Assembly: GCF_900078705.1 (NCBI RefSeq)
Contig: NZ_FKIF01000008.1
Location: 186,001 to 250,000 of the forward strand
DNA from: Bordetella ansorpii
Lineage (GTDB): Bacteria > Pseudomonadota > Gammaproteobacteria > Burkholderiales > Burkholderiaceae_B
Reading direction: 5' to 3'
Length of the DNA: 64,000 nucleotides
Numbering within the stretch: the first letter of the stretch is position 1; each line of letters begins with the position of its first letter. Shown here piece after piece: positions 36,270 to 46,536 of this stretch. Both the position numbers and the translations under genes were made by a program. The notes below the pieces were generated by a model. The model was not told where the DNA came from and searched no databases. It saw only the letters and a list, made by a program, of their open reading frames with translations.

Positions 36270-37604
36270 TTAACCGCGGCCAGCAACGCTGTTGCAGTAG
36301 GCCGGGCCGTTACCGATTTGCAACTGGCCACCCAGCAAGCTGCCGTTGATGAAACGGTTGCGGATGCCCGTCACCAGGGTCGGGGGCAGCGGCACGAGGC
36401 CGTGAGCTTCGATCTGGTCGATGTTGTCGTAGTGCGCATCCAGGTAGTTGCGCACGGCTGCTTCCACCGCGTTGGGGTTGCTACCCGTGCGGGCGCCGAC
36501 ATAGCACTGGCTGACCAGGATATTGGTCGTGCCGACGATCGGGTAGCCGGCTGCCGGGCTGGGAACGGTCGTGACCCAAGCGGCGGGGTTGGCCGGGTTG
36601 GTGGCCGTGCCGAAGTTGCCCGCGAGATGGTTGTACTGGGGAGCGCCGCTGGGAACGGGCAGGTTGCCGAGGGCGGCGGTCACCGATTCGGTGGATGCCT
36701 CGATGGCGGTGGCGTTCGGGTCGGTGATGTTCGGATTGAACAGCGGTACTGCCACGGCGTGAGGGGCAGGGAAATAGTCCGGGTCCGGGCTCAGGTAGGC
36801 GATGGCCTCGGGCGTACCATCAGCCGGGTCCGTGTCGGCGTCATCCAGAGCGGCGGTAACGCCACCGCTACCTTGCACGCCCACGAAACGCGCGGGCAAT
36901 GCGGGTTCGCCGGCACCTCCGAATTCGTTGGCGAACACACCCAGGCCCTCGAAGGTGACGCCGCCGGTCTCAGCGGTGGTGCAGTTGGCGGCCAGGAACT
37001 GCGTGAGCAGGGTGGTCGTGCCGCTCGACTCGGTGCGGTAGATCACCTTGATCGGGGTGGCAGGCAGCGAGGAGTCGACAGCTTGCCACGTCGCCAGGGC
37101 GCCGCTGAAGATGCCGCACAGCTGCGACTTGTTCAGCTCCAGGCCCGGCACGCTGTTCGTCACCGACTTCGCGTAGATCAGCACGGGCGTGCCGGCCAGC
37201 GGTACTTGGATGAAGCGGCCGTGGCCCGTGGACGGGTTGGCCAAGTTGCCCAGGCCGCTGGTGCCGTAGTACGTGGTCACTTCGCTTTGCGGCACGTTGG
37301 CATCGCTGACGCCGAAATGGACCGTCACAGCCGGTTGGCCGGGGTAGTGGAGCGCCGAGTTGTTTTGGTAGAAACCGTTACGGCCGCCGCCACTGCCGAC
37401 GCCGCCGTAGCGCCACGTATCGGAGTCGCTGGTGATCTTGAAGGCGGGGTCACCGGAAATGCCGAACTCTTCTTCGAGCAGGGGTTGCGGCAGAGTGGCG
37501 CCGCCACCGTTGACGTTGACCGCGTGAGCGGCGATGCTGGTCGCGCCCAGGCTGGCGAACAGCAGAGCGCCGACCAGGCGCTTGAGTTTGAATTGCGTTT
37601 GCAT
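36270..37604 (-). CDS. DING/PstS-like secreted phosphate-binding protein
   Basis: A 444-residue protein with a signal peptide (LLFASLGATSIAAHA). The mature start VNVNGGGATLPQPL is close to the DINGGGATLP signature of DING proteins, a branch of PstS phosphate-binding proteins. SSGTTTLLTQFL supplies the phosphate-binding SGTT loop. In P. aeruginosa a DING protein is secreted through the Hxc type II system, so this is probably a substrate of the adjoining secretion system rather than a periplasmic transporter component. No pst permease genes accompany it. Own promoter region of 207 bases with a candidate Pho box; terminator downstream. GAGG precedes the ATG. Confidence 0.85.
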   Translation of the reverse strand: MQTQFKLKRLVGALLFASLGATSIAAHAVNVNGGGATLPQPLLEEEFGISGDPAFKITSDSDTWRYGGVGSGGGRNGFYQNNSALHYPGQPAVTVHFGVSDANVPQSEVTTYYGTSGLGNLANPSTGHGRFIQVPLAGTPVLIYAKSVTNSVPGLELNKSQLCGIFSGALATWQAVDSSLPATPIKVIYRTESSGTTTLLTQFLAANCTTAETGGVTFEGLGVFANEFGGAGEPALPARFVGVQGSGGVTAALDDADTDPADGTPEAIAYLSPDPDYFPAPHAVAVPLFNPNITDPNATAIEASTESVTAALGNLPVPSGAPQYNHLAGNFGTATNPANPAAWVTTVPSPAAGYPIVGTTNILVSQCYVGARTGSNPNAVEAAVRNYLDAHYDNIDQIEAHGLVPLPPTLVTGIRNRFINGSLLGGQLQIGNGPAYCNSVAGRG

Positions 37605-37786
37605 GATGAAATTACCTCGTCCAAGTTAAGGGAACTTCTGAATTGCAGCGGGGGTCAGATGGGTATCTGGGTGATCCCGCACCATCAGCGTTGATGGCAG
37701 GGACAGTTTGCCCAGCCAAGACGGCATTCAGGTTACGGAAAGTCTGGACATCGATAATCGAGGTGCAATTTCGGGCCGCAATTTTG

Positions 37787-37804
37787 ATGACTGGAGTATG
37801 ACGT
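37787..37804 (-). promoter_or_regulatory. Candidate Pho box upstream of the DING-like gene
   Basis: On the minus strand ACGTCAT, four bases, CAGTCAT: two direct repeats 11 bases apart, as in the CTGTCAT-N4-CTGTCAT PhoB site. They match 5/7 and 6/7 of the half-sites. It lies 183 bases before the gene and just past the gspF stop. Binding not shown. Confidence 0.45.
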
Positions 37805-37811
37805 GCTCATG

Positions 37812-39023
37812 TCATAGAACGAGCTGGTTCATTTCCATGATGGGCAGCATCACGGCCAGCACGATAGTGAGCACCAACCCGCCCATAATCACTGTCATCA
37901 AGGGCTCGAGCAGGGCGGTCATCGCCATCGCCCGGCGTTCGAGATTTTTCGACAGTGTGTCCGCCGCCTGATCGAGCATCAGGGGCAACTCCCCCGTTTT
38001 CTCGCCGCTGGCCACCAGCCGGCAAAGCAGCGACGGGAAATATTTCTGTGCTTTGAGCGCCGCGCCCAGGCTCGTGCCACCCTCGACCTGGCCGGCTGCC
38101 TCCAGCACGCAGGCACGCAACCGCTGGTTGCCCAGGGTCTGGCGCGCCGCCTCCAGCGCGCGCATCAACGGCACACCCGCATCGGTCAAGATCGCCAGCG
38201 TCGACGCAAAACGCGCAGTGTTGACTTCCAGGATGAAGCGGCCCATCAAGGGCAGGTGCAGCAGACGGCTGTCCCAGGCCAGGCGCACCGCACTATCACG
38301 CAGCCGCCAGCGCCAGTACCCGAATCCCGCGGCGAGCGTGAGCGCCGTCAGCCAACCCCAGTTGCGCACGAAGTCGCTGGCCATCAGCATCACCTGCGTG
38401 AGCATGGGCAGATCCCGCTTCGCTTGCGAGAACGCGCCAATGACCTGGGGAACCACATAGGTCAGCAGGAAAATCACGATGCACACCGATATCACCGCGA
38501 CCACCGCAGGGTAGATGAAAGCGGTCAAGACCTTGGCCCGCAGCACGTCGCGCGACTCGATGTAGTCGGCCAGGCGCCGCATCACCTGGGCCAGATCGCC
38601 CGAACTCTCGCCGGCGGCCACCAGCGCCCGATAGACCTCGGGATAGTCCCGTGGCCGGCGTGCCATCGCATCGGCCAGGCGCATGCCGCCGCGCACATCT
38701 GCCCGAACTGCGGACAAGCTCTCGGCAATATGTTTCTTCTCGGCCTGCTCGACGACACCGGTCAGCGCTTCCTCCAACGGCAGGCGTCCGGTCAATAGAC
38801 TCGACAACTGGCGGGTCGCCCAGGCCAGTTCGCTGTCCTTGAGCTTGGGCGCAAAGAGGCTTGCCCCGGCCGCGCCCGCCGAGCCTTGCGCCTCGGCCAC
38901 TTCCAGCACAGCCAAGCCGCGCCCGCGCAACTGCGCGCGCGCCGATCGGGGGCTATCGGCGTCGAGCTGCCCGCGCACGATCTTGCCCGCTCCATCAGCC
39001 GCTCGGTAGCGAAAATGCGCCAT
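37812..39023 (-). CDS. gspF: Type II secretion inner-membrane platform protein GspF
   Basis: A 403-residue PilC/GspF protein with the duplicated GspF domain (VYRALVAAGESSGDLAQVMR and LVASGEKTGELPLMLDQAAD) and three membrane spans, for example VVAVISVCIVIFLLTYVVPQ and LLEPLMTVIMGGLVLTIVLA. It couples the ATPase to pseudopilus assembly in the inner membrane. Starts 5 bases after gspE; last gene of the gspG-to-gspF run. HxcS-equivalent. Confidence 0.93.
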   Translation of the reverse strand: MAHFRYRAADGAGKIVRGQLDADSPRSARAQLRGRGLAVLEVAEAQGSAGAAGASLFAPKLKDSELAWATRQLSSLLTGRLPLEEALTGVVEQAEKKHIAESLSAVRADVRGGMRLADAMARRPRDYPEVYRALVAAGESSGDLAQVMRRLADYIESRDVLRAKVLTAFIYPAVVAVISVCIVIFLLTYVVPQVIGAFSQAKRDLPMLTQVMLMASDFVRNWGWLTALTLAAGFGYWRWRLRDSAVRLAWDSRLLHLPLMGRFILEVNTARFASTLAILTDAGVPLMRALEAARQTLGNQRLRACVLEAAGQVEGGTSLGAALKAQKYFPSLLCRLVASGEKTGELPLMLDQAADTLSKNLERRAMAMTALLEPLMTVIMGGLVLTIVLAVMLPIMEMNQLVL

Positions 39024-39028
39024 GTGCT

Positions 39029-40531
39029 TCAGTCCTCGCCCGTCACGCGCACCAGTTCTTCCAGCGACGTGACTCCGCTGTCGACCCAGCGCTGGCCGTC
39101 CTGGTACATCGTGCGCAGCCCCGCCTTGATGGCGGCCGCGCGTAGCGCCTGCTCGGAGACTTGTTCGTGGATCAGCGCCTGAACCCCCGCATCCACCGTG
39201 AACAGTTCATGCACGCCGGTGCGCTTGCGATAGCCCTGGTTATCGCATTCCGCGCAGCCCACCGGCTCATAGACGACACGGCCAGTGGGCAGCGTCACCT
39301 GTCGGCGGCACACCGGACACAGGCAACGGATCAGGCGCTGCCCCAGCACGCCCAACAAGGTCGAAGCCAGCAGAAACGGCTGCACGCCCATGTCGATGAG
39401 CCGGGTGACCGCAGCGACCGAATCATTGGTGTGCAGCGTGGCCAGCACCAAGTGCCCGGTCAAGGAGGCCTGCACTGCTATCTGCGCGGTCTCCAAGTCG
39501 CGGATCTCGCCGATCATGATGACATCCGGGTCCTGGCGCAGAATGGATCGAAGCGCCTCGGCAAATGTCAGACCGATTTCGCTGTTCACCTGGATCTGGC
39601 TGATGCCAGGCAGGTCGTATTCCACCGGATCTTCCACCGTCATGATCTTGTTGGTGGCAGCGTCCAACTGGCCCAGCGCCGCGTACAGCGTGGTCGTTTT
39701 GCCGCTGCCGGTCGGCCCTGTGACCAGAACGATGCCGTGCGGCATATGCACCATCGCGTCCAGGCGCGTGAGTAGCGTCGGGTCCATGCCCAGCCGTTCC
39801 AGCTTCAAGCGACCGGCTTCTTTGTCCAGCAGGCGCAGCACCGCGCATTCGCCATGTCCAGTGGGTACGGTCGAGACCCGGATGTCGATCGGGCGCCCGC
39901 CCACACGCAGTGCGATACGCCCGTCTTGCGGCAAGCGTTTTTCGGCAATGTCCAGGTGCGCCATGATCTTGATGCGCGAGATCAAGGCCGCGTGTAGCGC
40001 TTTGCGCGGCCGCACCACCTCACGCAACGTGCCATCCACGCGGTAGCGCACCACCGAATGCACCTCGTAGGGCTCGATATGGATGTCGCTGGCCCCCTCA
40101 CGCGCGGCCTGGGTAAAGAGCGCATTCATCATGCGGATTACCGGCGCATCGTCCTGCGCGTCCAGCAGGTCCGTCACCTCCGGCACATCCTGCATCAGCC
40201 GGTCCAGATCCACATCGTTCTGCGCCTCGCCAACCACCGATGCCGCGTCGTTGGTCTCGGCATACGCGCTCGCCAACAGCCCTTCGAGTTCCTGGTCGTC
40301 GATTTCTCGCACGTTCGTGGCCTCTGGCCGAATCGGGCGGCGCAAGGCCTCGGTGATGGCCCAGCCCGGCGTCTGCGGACTGATCAGCAGCTCGGGCCGG
40401 TTCTGCTCGTCCCAGCGCAGTAGGAGACGGTTGGCGCGTGCCCACGCATACGGCAGCGGCCGGCGTGTCGATGCCGAATCCTCGGCGCTCGCGTCGTCGG
40501 CGGTAGGGGAGTTGATGATGACGTCGCTCAT
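39029..40531 (-). CDS. gspE: Type II secretion ATPase GspE
   Basis: A 500-residue secretion ATPase: [20 protein letters not shown], Walker [14 protein letters not shown] near residue 275, Asp/His boxes and Walker [21 protein letters not shown], and a zinc-binding loop CPVC with CAEC. It powers pseudopilus extension at the cytoplasmic face. The N-terminal 120 residues are acidic and variable. Its ATG overlaps the gspD stop, so translation is coupled. HxcR-equivalent. Confidence 0.95.
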   Translation of the reverse strand: MSDVIINSPTADDASAEDSASTRRPLPYAWARANRLLLRWDEQNRPELLISPQTPGWAITEALRRPIRPEATNVREIDDQELEGLLASAYAETNDAASVVGEAQNDVDLDRLMQDVPEVTDLLDAQDDAPVIRMMNALFTQAAREGASDIHIEPYEVHSVVRYRVDGTLREVVRPRKALHAALISRIKIMAHLDIAEKRLPQDGRIALRVGGRPIDIRVSTVPTGHGECAVLRLLDKEAGRLKLERLGMDPTLLTRLDAMVHMPHGIVLVTGPTGSGKTTTLYAALGQLDAATNKIMTVEDPVEYDLPGISQIQVNSEIGLTFAEALRSILRQDPDVIMIGEIRDLETAQIAVQASLTGHLVLATLHTNDSVAAVTRLIDMGVQPFLLASTLLGVLGQRLIRCLCPVCRRQVTLPTGRVVYEPVGCAECDNQGYRKRTGVHELFTVDAGVQALIHEQVSEQALRAAAIKAGLRTMYQDGQRWVDSGVTSLEELVRVTGED

Positions 40532-43392
40532 GGCCCGACCACCAACTCCGGCTGATAACCCAGCTCGCGCAACACCTGCACCGCGTTGTCGACGGCGCGC
40601 GGATCGCGAGGTACGTCCACGCGAACCACGTAGCCCATGCCGCCCGGACCGGTCAGGCTGTACGCCTTCAAGCCGCTGATGCGCGTGCGCTGCACGGCCT
40701 GCTCGGCTTCCTGCTCGGTGCGGGCCTCGGTAAATTGCAGAATATTGGTATTGCCTTCCGGTCTGCCGTACAACGCGGCCGGATCGCCTGATACGGTCAG
40801 GCCGGCCGGCAGGCGCGTGCGCACCGGCTGCGGCGCCTCTTCGCCGCCGCTGTTGACCAGCCCCGGACGAAACGTGCTGGAATTCGTGCTCTCCGGTCCG
40901 GGCTGGCTCAGCGTCTCGGCCGCGGCCTCGGGGCGCAAGTCGTAGGTCTGGCGGTCCCGCGTCGATTGCAGGCCGATCGGCGGCAGCACGGGCGAACCCA
41001 TATCCGGTAACGCCCAGTTCTCGGGCGGCTGCACGCGGCCCTGGGCGCGTCGCATGTAGTCGTAGCGGCTGGCAGTCAGGCCCCGGCCATCCTGCGCATT
41101 GCGCACCACGTAGGGTCGCAGAAACACCATCAAGTTGGTCTTGACGCGGCTGCGCCGGTCATAGCGAAACAAGGCGCCCAGCCCTGGGATCGAGCCCAGG
41201 ATCGGCACGGCATCGCGCGTGGTCTGCACACTGTCTTCGAGCAAGCCGCCCAGCACCATGATCTGCCCATCGTCGAGCAGCACGGACGTGTCGATGGCTC
41301 GCTTGTTGGTCACCACGCCGCCCAGGCTGGCCGAGGCGACGTCGTCCAGCGTACTGACCTCCTGGTAGATGTCCAGCTTGACCGTGCCGCCTTCCGATAT
41401 CTGCGGGCGAATATTGAGCTTCAAGCCCACGTCTTCCCGCTCCACGGTCTGGAACGGATTGTTGCTGCCCCCGCCGCCATCGGTGATGTACTGGCCGCTG
41501 ACAAAGGGCAGCGTGCGCCCGACCATGATGCTGGCCGCCTCATTGTCTAGCGTCAGCAGGTTCGGCGTGGACAGGATGTTCACGCCGCTGCGCGATTGCA
41601 GTGCGCGAGCCAGCAGTTCGATATTCAACACCTCGCCCACACCTGGCAGGTTCACCGTGCCGTTGATCAGACCCACGCTCAGACCACCTGGCGCGGCATC
41701 GAGCGTGGTCCTGGCGCTGGCGTTGATGCCCGACCCCAAAGAAGATCGGTTACCCGCGAACCAGCGGCCATTGCCGGTCATCCACTGGATGCCGAGTTCG
41801 GCCGCGTCATCCTCATTGACTTCGACGATCAGGCTCTCGACCAGTACCTGCGCGCGGCGCTGATCCAGCATGTCGATGACCTTGCGCAGGCTGCGGTAGA
41901 TCGGCTCCGGGCCGGAGATGATGAGCGCATTGGTGGTCGCGTCGGCCTGCACAGTCATGCCGCCGGCCGCGAAGCCCTGCAGCGGCCCGGACCCGTTCAG
42001 GTTCGAGCTGGTGCCCGTGCCCGCTCCGGTGGCGCCCTGGCCGGCAGCGCCGCGCAGGCTGCTACCCAGCCCCGATGTGGTGTTGCCACTGGTATTGCGC
42101 GTGCTGTTGGTGCCGCTCGATGTGCTGTTCGTGTTCGATCCGTTGTTCGTTCCTGACTGCATGCCGCCCGCGCCCAGCGCCGCGCGCACAGCGGCATCGG
42201 CCCCGCTCGCCTGGCCCGAACTGCCTGGGTCCCCCGTGAGCACGCCGCGCAGCACCTCCGCCAGATAGGAGGCCTGCGCATTGCGCAAATACACCACATG
42301 CATGGTGTCCGGGTCGGCCTGCGCCTCATCCAGTTGCAGCACCAGGTCGCGCGCCAGCTTCGCGCGCGCCGGACTGGTGGCACGGATCACCACATTGTTG
42401 GCGCGCGGGTCGGCCACGATGATGATGCGCTGGGTGCCTTCGCCGCCTTGGGCCTGGGCGTCGAGCAGTTGATTGGCCACATCGGCAATGTCCACGGCAA
42501 TACCCTGGCGCAGCCGCACGACCGCCGTGCTCAATGAGGTGGGAGTGTCGATGCTGGCGATGATGCGCCCGATACGCTCCACGTTGTCCGCATAGTCCGT
42601 CACGACCAGGCTGTTGCTGCCGGCCGACGCGGTGATCGGGTTGTTGGTCGCGATCATAGGGCGCAGCACCGGGACCAGTTCGGCTGCGTTCTCGTAGCTC
42701 AAGCGAAAGGTCCGCGTGACGATCTCGCCCCCCGCGCGCGCCGGCTCGCTATCCCGGCCGGCACCTGGGCCGGCCGCGCTGCTCTGTACCGGCCCGCCTT
42801 GCAGCTTGGCGTCCGCCTCGGGCACGACGCGCGTGCCGCCGGCCACGTCCACCGCCGCAAAGCCTGCCATGCGCAAGGAGGCCAGCAGCATGTCATACGC
42901 CGTGCCAGCCGAGACGCGGCCCTCGGACACCAGCGTCAATTGGCCCTTGACTCGCGGGTCGACCAGGAAGTTGCGTTTGGTGAACCCGGCCATGACCCGC
43001 AAGACCGCAGGAATGTCCGCATCCACGAAATTCAACAGCACCTGCTCGCCCTCATCTTCCTGAGCGCGTGTGCTATCGCGACGGGGCGTCGGCGCGGCCG
43101 TGCGGGGCTGGACCGCAGGCTCGGTGCGCACGCGCGGCGGCGCCTCGCTGCGGGCGGGCCGGGAGGGCGCAGTCTCCCGGCGCTCGGGCACATCGCTGAC
43201 GGGCTGCGCCTGAGCGCTTGTCAGCACGCGCGGCCCGGCACTGCGTTGCAGATCGGCCACCGGATCGTCCGCGGCCTGTCTCGGTCCCGGTTCAGGCGGC
43301 GCGGCGCAGCCAGCCAGCGCTGCCATTACCAGCAGGTGCAGCATTTTGATGCGGCCACAACGGCGCGCAGAGAACGGACCGATCCTTGTCAC
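40528..43392 (-). CDS. gspD: Type II secretion secretin GspD, predicted lipoprotein
   Basis: A 954-residue outer-membrane secretin. The N-terminus ends in a lipobox (MAALAGC, Cys29), so it is probably lipidated, as HxcQ of P. aeruginosa is, and could reach the outer membrane without a pilotin. N-domains follow ([25 protein letters not shown]-type repeats), with a Gly/Asn/Ser/Thr-rich insertion of about 60 residues in N3, then the secretin core ([32 protein letters not shown]). The C-terminal 100 residues look like a SPOR-type domain ([20 protein letters not shown]), unusual for GspD. ATGA overlap with gspM; an internal ATG at 43344 also gives a lipoprotein signal. Confidence 0.93.
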   Translation of the reverse strand: MTRIGPFSARRCGRIKMLHLLVMAALAGCAAPPEPGPRQAADDPVADLQRSAGPRVLTSAQAQPVSDVPERRETAPSRPARSEAPPRVRTEPAVQPRTAAPTPRRDSTRAQEDEGEQVLLNFVDADIPAVLRVMAGFTKRNFLVDPRVKGQLTLVSEGRVSAGTAYDMLLASLRMAGFAAVDVAGGTRVVPEADAKLQGGPVQSSAAGPGAGRDSEPARAGGEIVTRTFRLSYENAAELVPVLRPMIATNNPITASAGSNSLVVTDYADNVERIGRIIASIDTPTSLSTAVVRLRQGIAVDIADVANQLLDAQAQGGEGTQRIIIVADPRANNVVIRATSPARAKLARDLVLQLDEAQADPDTMHVVYLRNAQASYLAEVLRGVLTGDPGSSGQASGADAAVRAALGAGGMQSGTNNGSNTNSTSSGTNSTRNTSGNTTSGLGSSLRGAAGQGATGAGTGTSSNLNGSGPLQGFAAGGMTVQADATTNALIISGPEPIYRSLRKVIDMLDQRRAQVLVESLIVEVNEDDAAELGIQWMTGNGRWFAGNRSSLGSGINASARTTLDAAPGGLSVGLINGTVNLPGVGEVLNIELLARALQSRSGVNILSTPNLLTLDNEAASIMVGRTLPFVSGQYITDGGGGSNNPFQTVEREDVGLKLNIRPQISEGGTVKLDIYQEVSTLDDVASASLGGVVTNKRAIDTSVLLDDGQIMVLGGLLEDSVQTTRDAVPILGSIPGLGALFRYDRRSRVKTNLMVFLRPYVVRNAQDGRGLTASRYDYMRRAQGRVQPPENWALPDMGSPVLPPIGLQSTRDRQTYDLRPEAAAETLSQPGPESTNSSTFRPGLVNSGGEEAPQPVRTRLPAGLTVSGDPAALYGRPEGNTNILQFTEARTEQEAEQAVQRTRISGLKAYSLTGPGGMGYVVRVDVPRDPRAVDNAVQVLRELGYQPELVVGP

Positions 43393-44156
43393 GATTTGTC
43401 CTTCGGAGGTGTGCGCGGGCCGAGAATGGCCAGGCCCGAGAGTCGGCCAGGCTCGGGATTCCGTACCGCAGCGTCAGGGGAAGAATCCTCATCGGCATCG
43501 CGCGAGACTACCGTCAACCCCGGCGGTTTGGCGCGCTCGATCTCCGGCCGCGTCAAGGTCACGCGCCGGGGGGAGAGCCCCAGCTCGTGCGGGCCGTCTA
43601 GCAGCCAGGGCACCAGGGCCTGTACAGGGGCGTCGGTGAACCGGATGGTCCAGTCCCCTGGCCGCGCGTTGGCGTGCGCTGTTTTGGACGGTTCCGCCTT
43701 GGTTTTTTCGGCTTCGGTTTGTTCGGTCTCGGTTTTTTCAGCCTCGGTCGGTTCGGTTTTTTCCGAGGCCAGCGCCAGGACATAGCTGTTTGCCAGGCCC
43801 GCCGCATCCAGCGACTGCGCCAGCGCCTGTTCGCTGACCACGGCAGACGACGCGCCCGCGTCTGCACGATGGCGTGCCGCGTCGCGCACGATCGCATCGA
43901 TCTCGGTGCTTTGAGCGGCCAGTTGCGGTAGCTCCCCTTCCCAGCGCTCGATGCGCGCCAAGGCGGGCGCGATGCCTAGCACCCATGCGCCGGCGACCAG
44001 GCAAATCACCGCGCATAATACGGATAAACGCTTCTCACGGGCCGCCCGCTGTGTCCACCAGGCCCGCGCTTGCGCGCCTGCCGCCTCCCACTGCTGACGC
44101 CACGCGGCAGGCAGGGCAGGGCGCTTGAGCCGGGGCGCTTTCGTGGATATTTTCAT
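43389..44156 (-). CDS. gspM: Type II secretion platform protein GspM
   Basis: A 255-residue bitopic inner-membrane protein: basic cytoplasmic N-terminus, one span (LSVLCAVICLVAGAWVLGIA), periplasmic C-terminal part (DWTIRFTDAPVQALVPWLLD). Assigned GspM/HxcZ by position between gspL and gspD. Odd feature: a Glu/Lys/Thr-rich run of about 30 residues (TEPTEAEKTETEQTEAEKTK) made of repeated EKTE-like units, encoded by near-repeats at about 43678-43770. ATGA overlaps with gspL and gspD. Confidence 0.8.
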   Translation of the reverse strand: MKISTKAPRLKRPALPAAWRQQWEAAGAQARAWWTQRAAREKRLSVLCAVICLVAGAWVLGIAPALARIERWEGELPQLAAQSTEIDAIVRDAARHRADAGASSAVVSEQALAQSLDAAGLANSYVLALASEKTEPTEAEKTETEQTEAEKTKAEPSKTAHANARPGDWTIRFTDAPVQALVPWLLDGPHELGLSPRRVTLTRPEIERAKPPGLTVVSRDADEDSSPDAAVRNPEPGRLSGLAILGPRTPPKDKS

Positions 44157-45523
44157 GGCGAGCGCCTGGCCACAGTGACGGCCGCAGCGGATTGGGCAGG
44201 CCGCCCCGTCGTTCCCTCTGCCGAGCGCACCGCGGCCTGCGGCGCCGGCGCTGCGCGCCGCAAGCGCCAGCCTCGCTCAATCGGTTCGACTTCGAGCCCA
44301 GCCTGCTCGGCGGCCGCGATCCAGGCGGGTTGCGCCGGTTCGCCGGCCTTCGCCGGCTGGTCGCTGGCACGGCGCCTGCCCGACGACCCGGTGCCCGGCG
44401 CCGGACTGCTCGCCGCCGACACCGGCGTGACTGCCGGCGCCCCGCTCGTACCGCGCATCAACACCACATCCAGCGCGCCATCACGGTAATCCAGGCGTTG
44501 CACCTGGCCGGCCGCGAATGCCATATGCTCGCGGGCGCCTTCCAACAAGAAGGCCAATTCCGCTTCCTCTGCCTGCGCTGCGGCCACCTGCTGCGCGTCC
44601 CGTTGTTGCCGCGCCTGACGCAGCGGCTCGACGACCGTGCGCACGTTCGGAAATGCCGTTTTGACACGCTGCGCGATATCGCTTTTGAGCGTGCGGCCTG
44701 CGTGATCCAGACGCGCGGCGTATATGTTCAGGCCGCCAATCCAGATCAGCGCCGCCGCGGCGGCCCAGGCGGTTGTCCGCAACCAGCTCGAGGCGCCCGT
44801 GCCATCCTGAACGCCCAGCGTTTGCACACCGATCGACCACGGTGGCGACTGAACCTGCCAGCACGCCTCCAGCGGCACGGCGGTTGCGGCGATCAGTCCT
44901 TGCGCTGACCACCATGCCGGCACTTCGCCAATCCAAACCATCTGTGCCAGTCCCTCCTGGGCACTCTGCGCCAGCAGTCGTGCTTTGGCCGCGTCGGCTG
45001 CGATTGGCAGCACGAATCCTTGATCCTGGGCAGACCGCACGGCCACGTAGTCATCTCGGCACCAGGCCACCCAGCCGCCGTGCGGCGCGGGCAAGAAAAA
45101 CGGTGTTGGCCACAGCGTGCGCAGCATCAGTCCGCACTCGCGCAAACAGTGGCTCGCGGCGCGCGCATCGTCCCGATCGACCCAGCCGACCGAGACGCCG
45201 CCATCGGCTGCGCGTGGCCCATAGCCGATCAACGTCGTCGACGGATCTCCCAGCATGAACGGCTCGATCGCGGCGGTGACCGCCACGCGCCTGTCCTGCG
45301 CGGACAGCGGCGGCAGACGAATCTGCGCCAACGTCAGATCTGCCGAGTGCAGGATGGCGTCCACCTTCGCGCCCGGCCAGCGCCGGCCCAGTTCAGCCAA
45401 CGTTTGCTGTCCGCGCTCGATGGGGGGCGCTGCGCGGCTATACGCGGCGAACTCCAGCACCGAATCGGGCTGGACATCCCGCAACGGCGGCAAGACGAGG
45501 CGCAGTGCTGGCAACCCTTTCAT
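44153..45523 (-). CDS. gspL: Type II secretion platform protein GspL
   Basis: A 456-residue protein with the cytoplasmic actin-like GspL fold (ADLTLAQIRLPPLSAQDRRV, SVGWVDRDDARAASHCLREC), one membrane span (TAWAAAAALIWIGGLNIYAA) and a periplasmic part. It links the ATPase GspE to the inner-membrane platform. Start at 45523, with GGGAGGG upstream and ATGA overlap with gspK. The periplasmic end carries a proline/alanine-rich linker. Confidence 0.87.
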   Translation of the reverse strand: MKGLPALRLVLPPLRDVQPDSVLEFAAYSRAAPPIERGQQTLAELGRRWPGAKVDAILHSADLTLAQIRLPPLSAQDRRVAVTAAIEPFMLGDPSTTLIGYGPRAADGGVSVGWVDRDDARAASHCLRECGLMLRTLWPTPFFLPAPHGGWVAWCRDDYVAVRSAQDQGFVLPIAADAAKARLLAQSAQEGLAQMVWIGEVPAWWSAQGLIAATAVPLEACWQVQSPPWSIGVQTLGVQDGTGASSWLRTTAWAAAAALIWIGGLNIYAARLDHAGRTLKSDIAQRVKTAFPNVRTVVEPLRQARQQRDAQQVAAAQAEEAELAFLLEGAREHMAFAAGQVQRLDYRDGALDVVLMRGTSGAPAVTPVSAASSPAPGTGSSGRRRASDQPAKAGEPAQPAWIAAAEQAGLEVEPIERGWRLRRAAPAPQAAVRSAEGTTGRPAQSAAAVTVARRSP

Positions 45524-46524
45524 GCGCCCTCCCGGCTCCAAACAAGGTGCGCGGCGGCACCATCGCGTGCAAAGAGCGCACGCACCGGCATGACGGCCGT
45601 CGGGTTCAGCCTTGCTGCGCCGACCAAGGTGAACCAGTCGCTATGCACCGCCACCCGCACGCTGTTCGGTGCCAGATCCTGCATGTTCAAGCGGTTGACG
45701 AAGTCCGCATTGTTCAGAAACCACTGCCCGCCATTACGCTGCGCGATCAGGCCCCTGGCCTGCTCCAGGCCCAGGCCAGGCACCCAGACGGCCAGCACCT
45801 CGGCGCTGGCCGTGTTCGCATTGACCAGGGTCACGCCAGGCAGCAGCGTCAGGTGCGGGCGCAGTTTGGCGATGACGGCCTCGTCCACGCCCTGCACACT
45901 GCGCAGGTCATCGATCGACCGGGGGAAGGGCGCTTGGGCTTGCTGTGCGGCGCGCTGCGCATCGGCATCCTCGGCCGCCAGCGAGACGCCATCATTGCCC
46001 GAGCCGGGCTGCGAGATGAGGACACGCTGCGCGATGCGATCGGCGATCTCCGGCGCCACGTCCACCATCGTGCAGAGCCTGCGTAGTTGGTCCACCGCGT
46101 AGGTATCCAATGCGCCGTTTGAAATGAGGTTGCGCAGGTTGTATTTGCCTTGCTCGTCCTCAATGCGTCCGACAAAAACCGGCAACGGGCGCGCTGTGCG
46201 CGTGCCATCCGCCAGCCGCGTATCGACGATCGGCTGTGCCCAGGCGCCATCGCTGTGTGTCTGCGACGTCCGCGCGCCATCCTCACGCAACAGGCGGGAC
46301 GCGCTTTGCAGGCCGCCGCGCACGCTGGCTTGCAATTCGGCACGGACCTGCTGGCTCTGGACGGCACGCACATAAGTCGTTTGGCGCTGCATCAGTGTCG
46401 CCACGATGACGGTAGTCACCGCGACGGCGAGCAGCGCCACGATCACGGCCATGCCGCGCTGCGTGGACGGCGGTGCGCAATGCTGTGCGTGACGCCCGGT
46501 GCCGGGCCGATGATCGAGCTTCAT
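45520..46524 (-). CDS. gspK: Minor pseudopilin GspK
   Basis: A 334-residue protein with a prepilin-type N-terminus (RGMAVIVALLAVAVTTVIVA; Gly then hydrophobic helix lacking Glu at +5, as usual for GspK), the large alpha domain with a helix-hairpin-helix (PGVTLVNANTASAEVLAVWV) and NRLNMQDLAPNSVR. GspK caps the pseudopilus tip with GspI and GspJ. Starts 12 bases after gspG and overlaps gspL by four bases. Confidence 0.9.
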   Translation of the reverse strand: MKLDHRPGTGRHAQHCAPPSTQRGMAVIVALLAVAVTTVIVATLMQRQTTYVRAVQSQQVRAELQASVRGGLQSASRLLREDGARTSQTHSDGAWAQPIVDTRLADGTRTARPLPVFVGRIEDEQGKYNLRNLISNGALDTYAVDQLRRLCTMVDVAPEIADRIAQRVLISQPGSGNDGVSLAAEDADAQRAAQQAQAPFPRSIDDLRSVQGVDEAVIAKLRPHLTLLPGVTLVNANTASAEVLAVWVPGLGLEQARGLIAQRNGGQWFLNNADFVNRLNMQDLAPNSVRVAVHSDWFTLVGAARLNPTAVMPVRALFARDGAAAHLVWSREGA

Positions 46525-46536
46525 CCTCGGCAGCCG

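Noticed and set aside
36318-37694. 458-residue plus-strand frame
   Set aside because: Exactly antisense to the DING-like gene, which has a signal peptide, ribosome site and family match.
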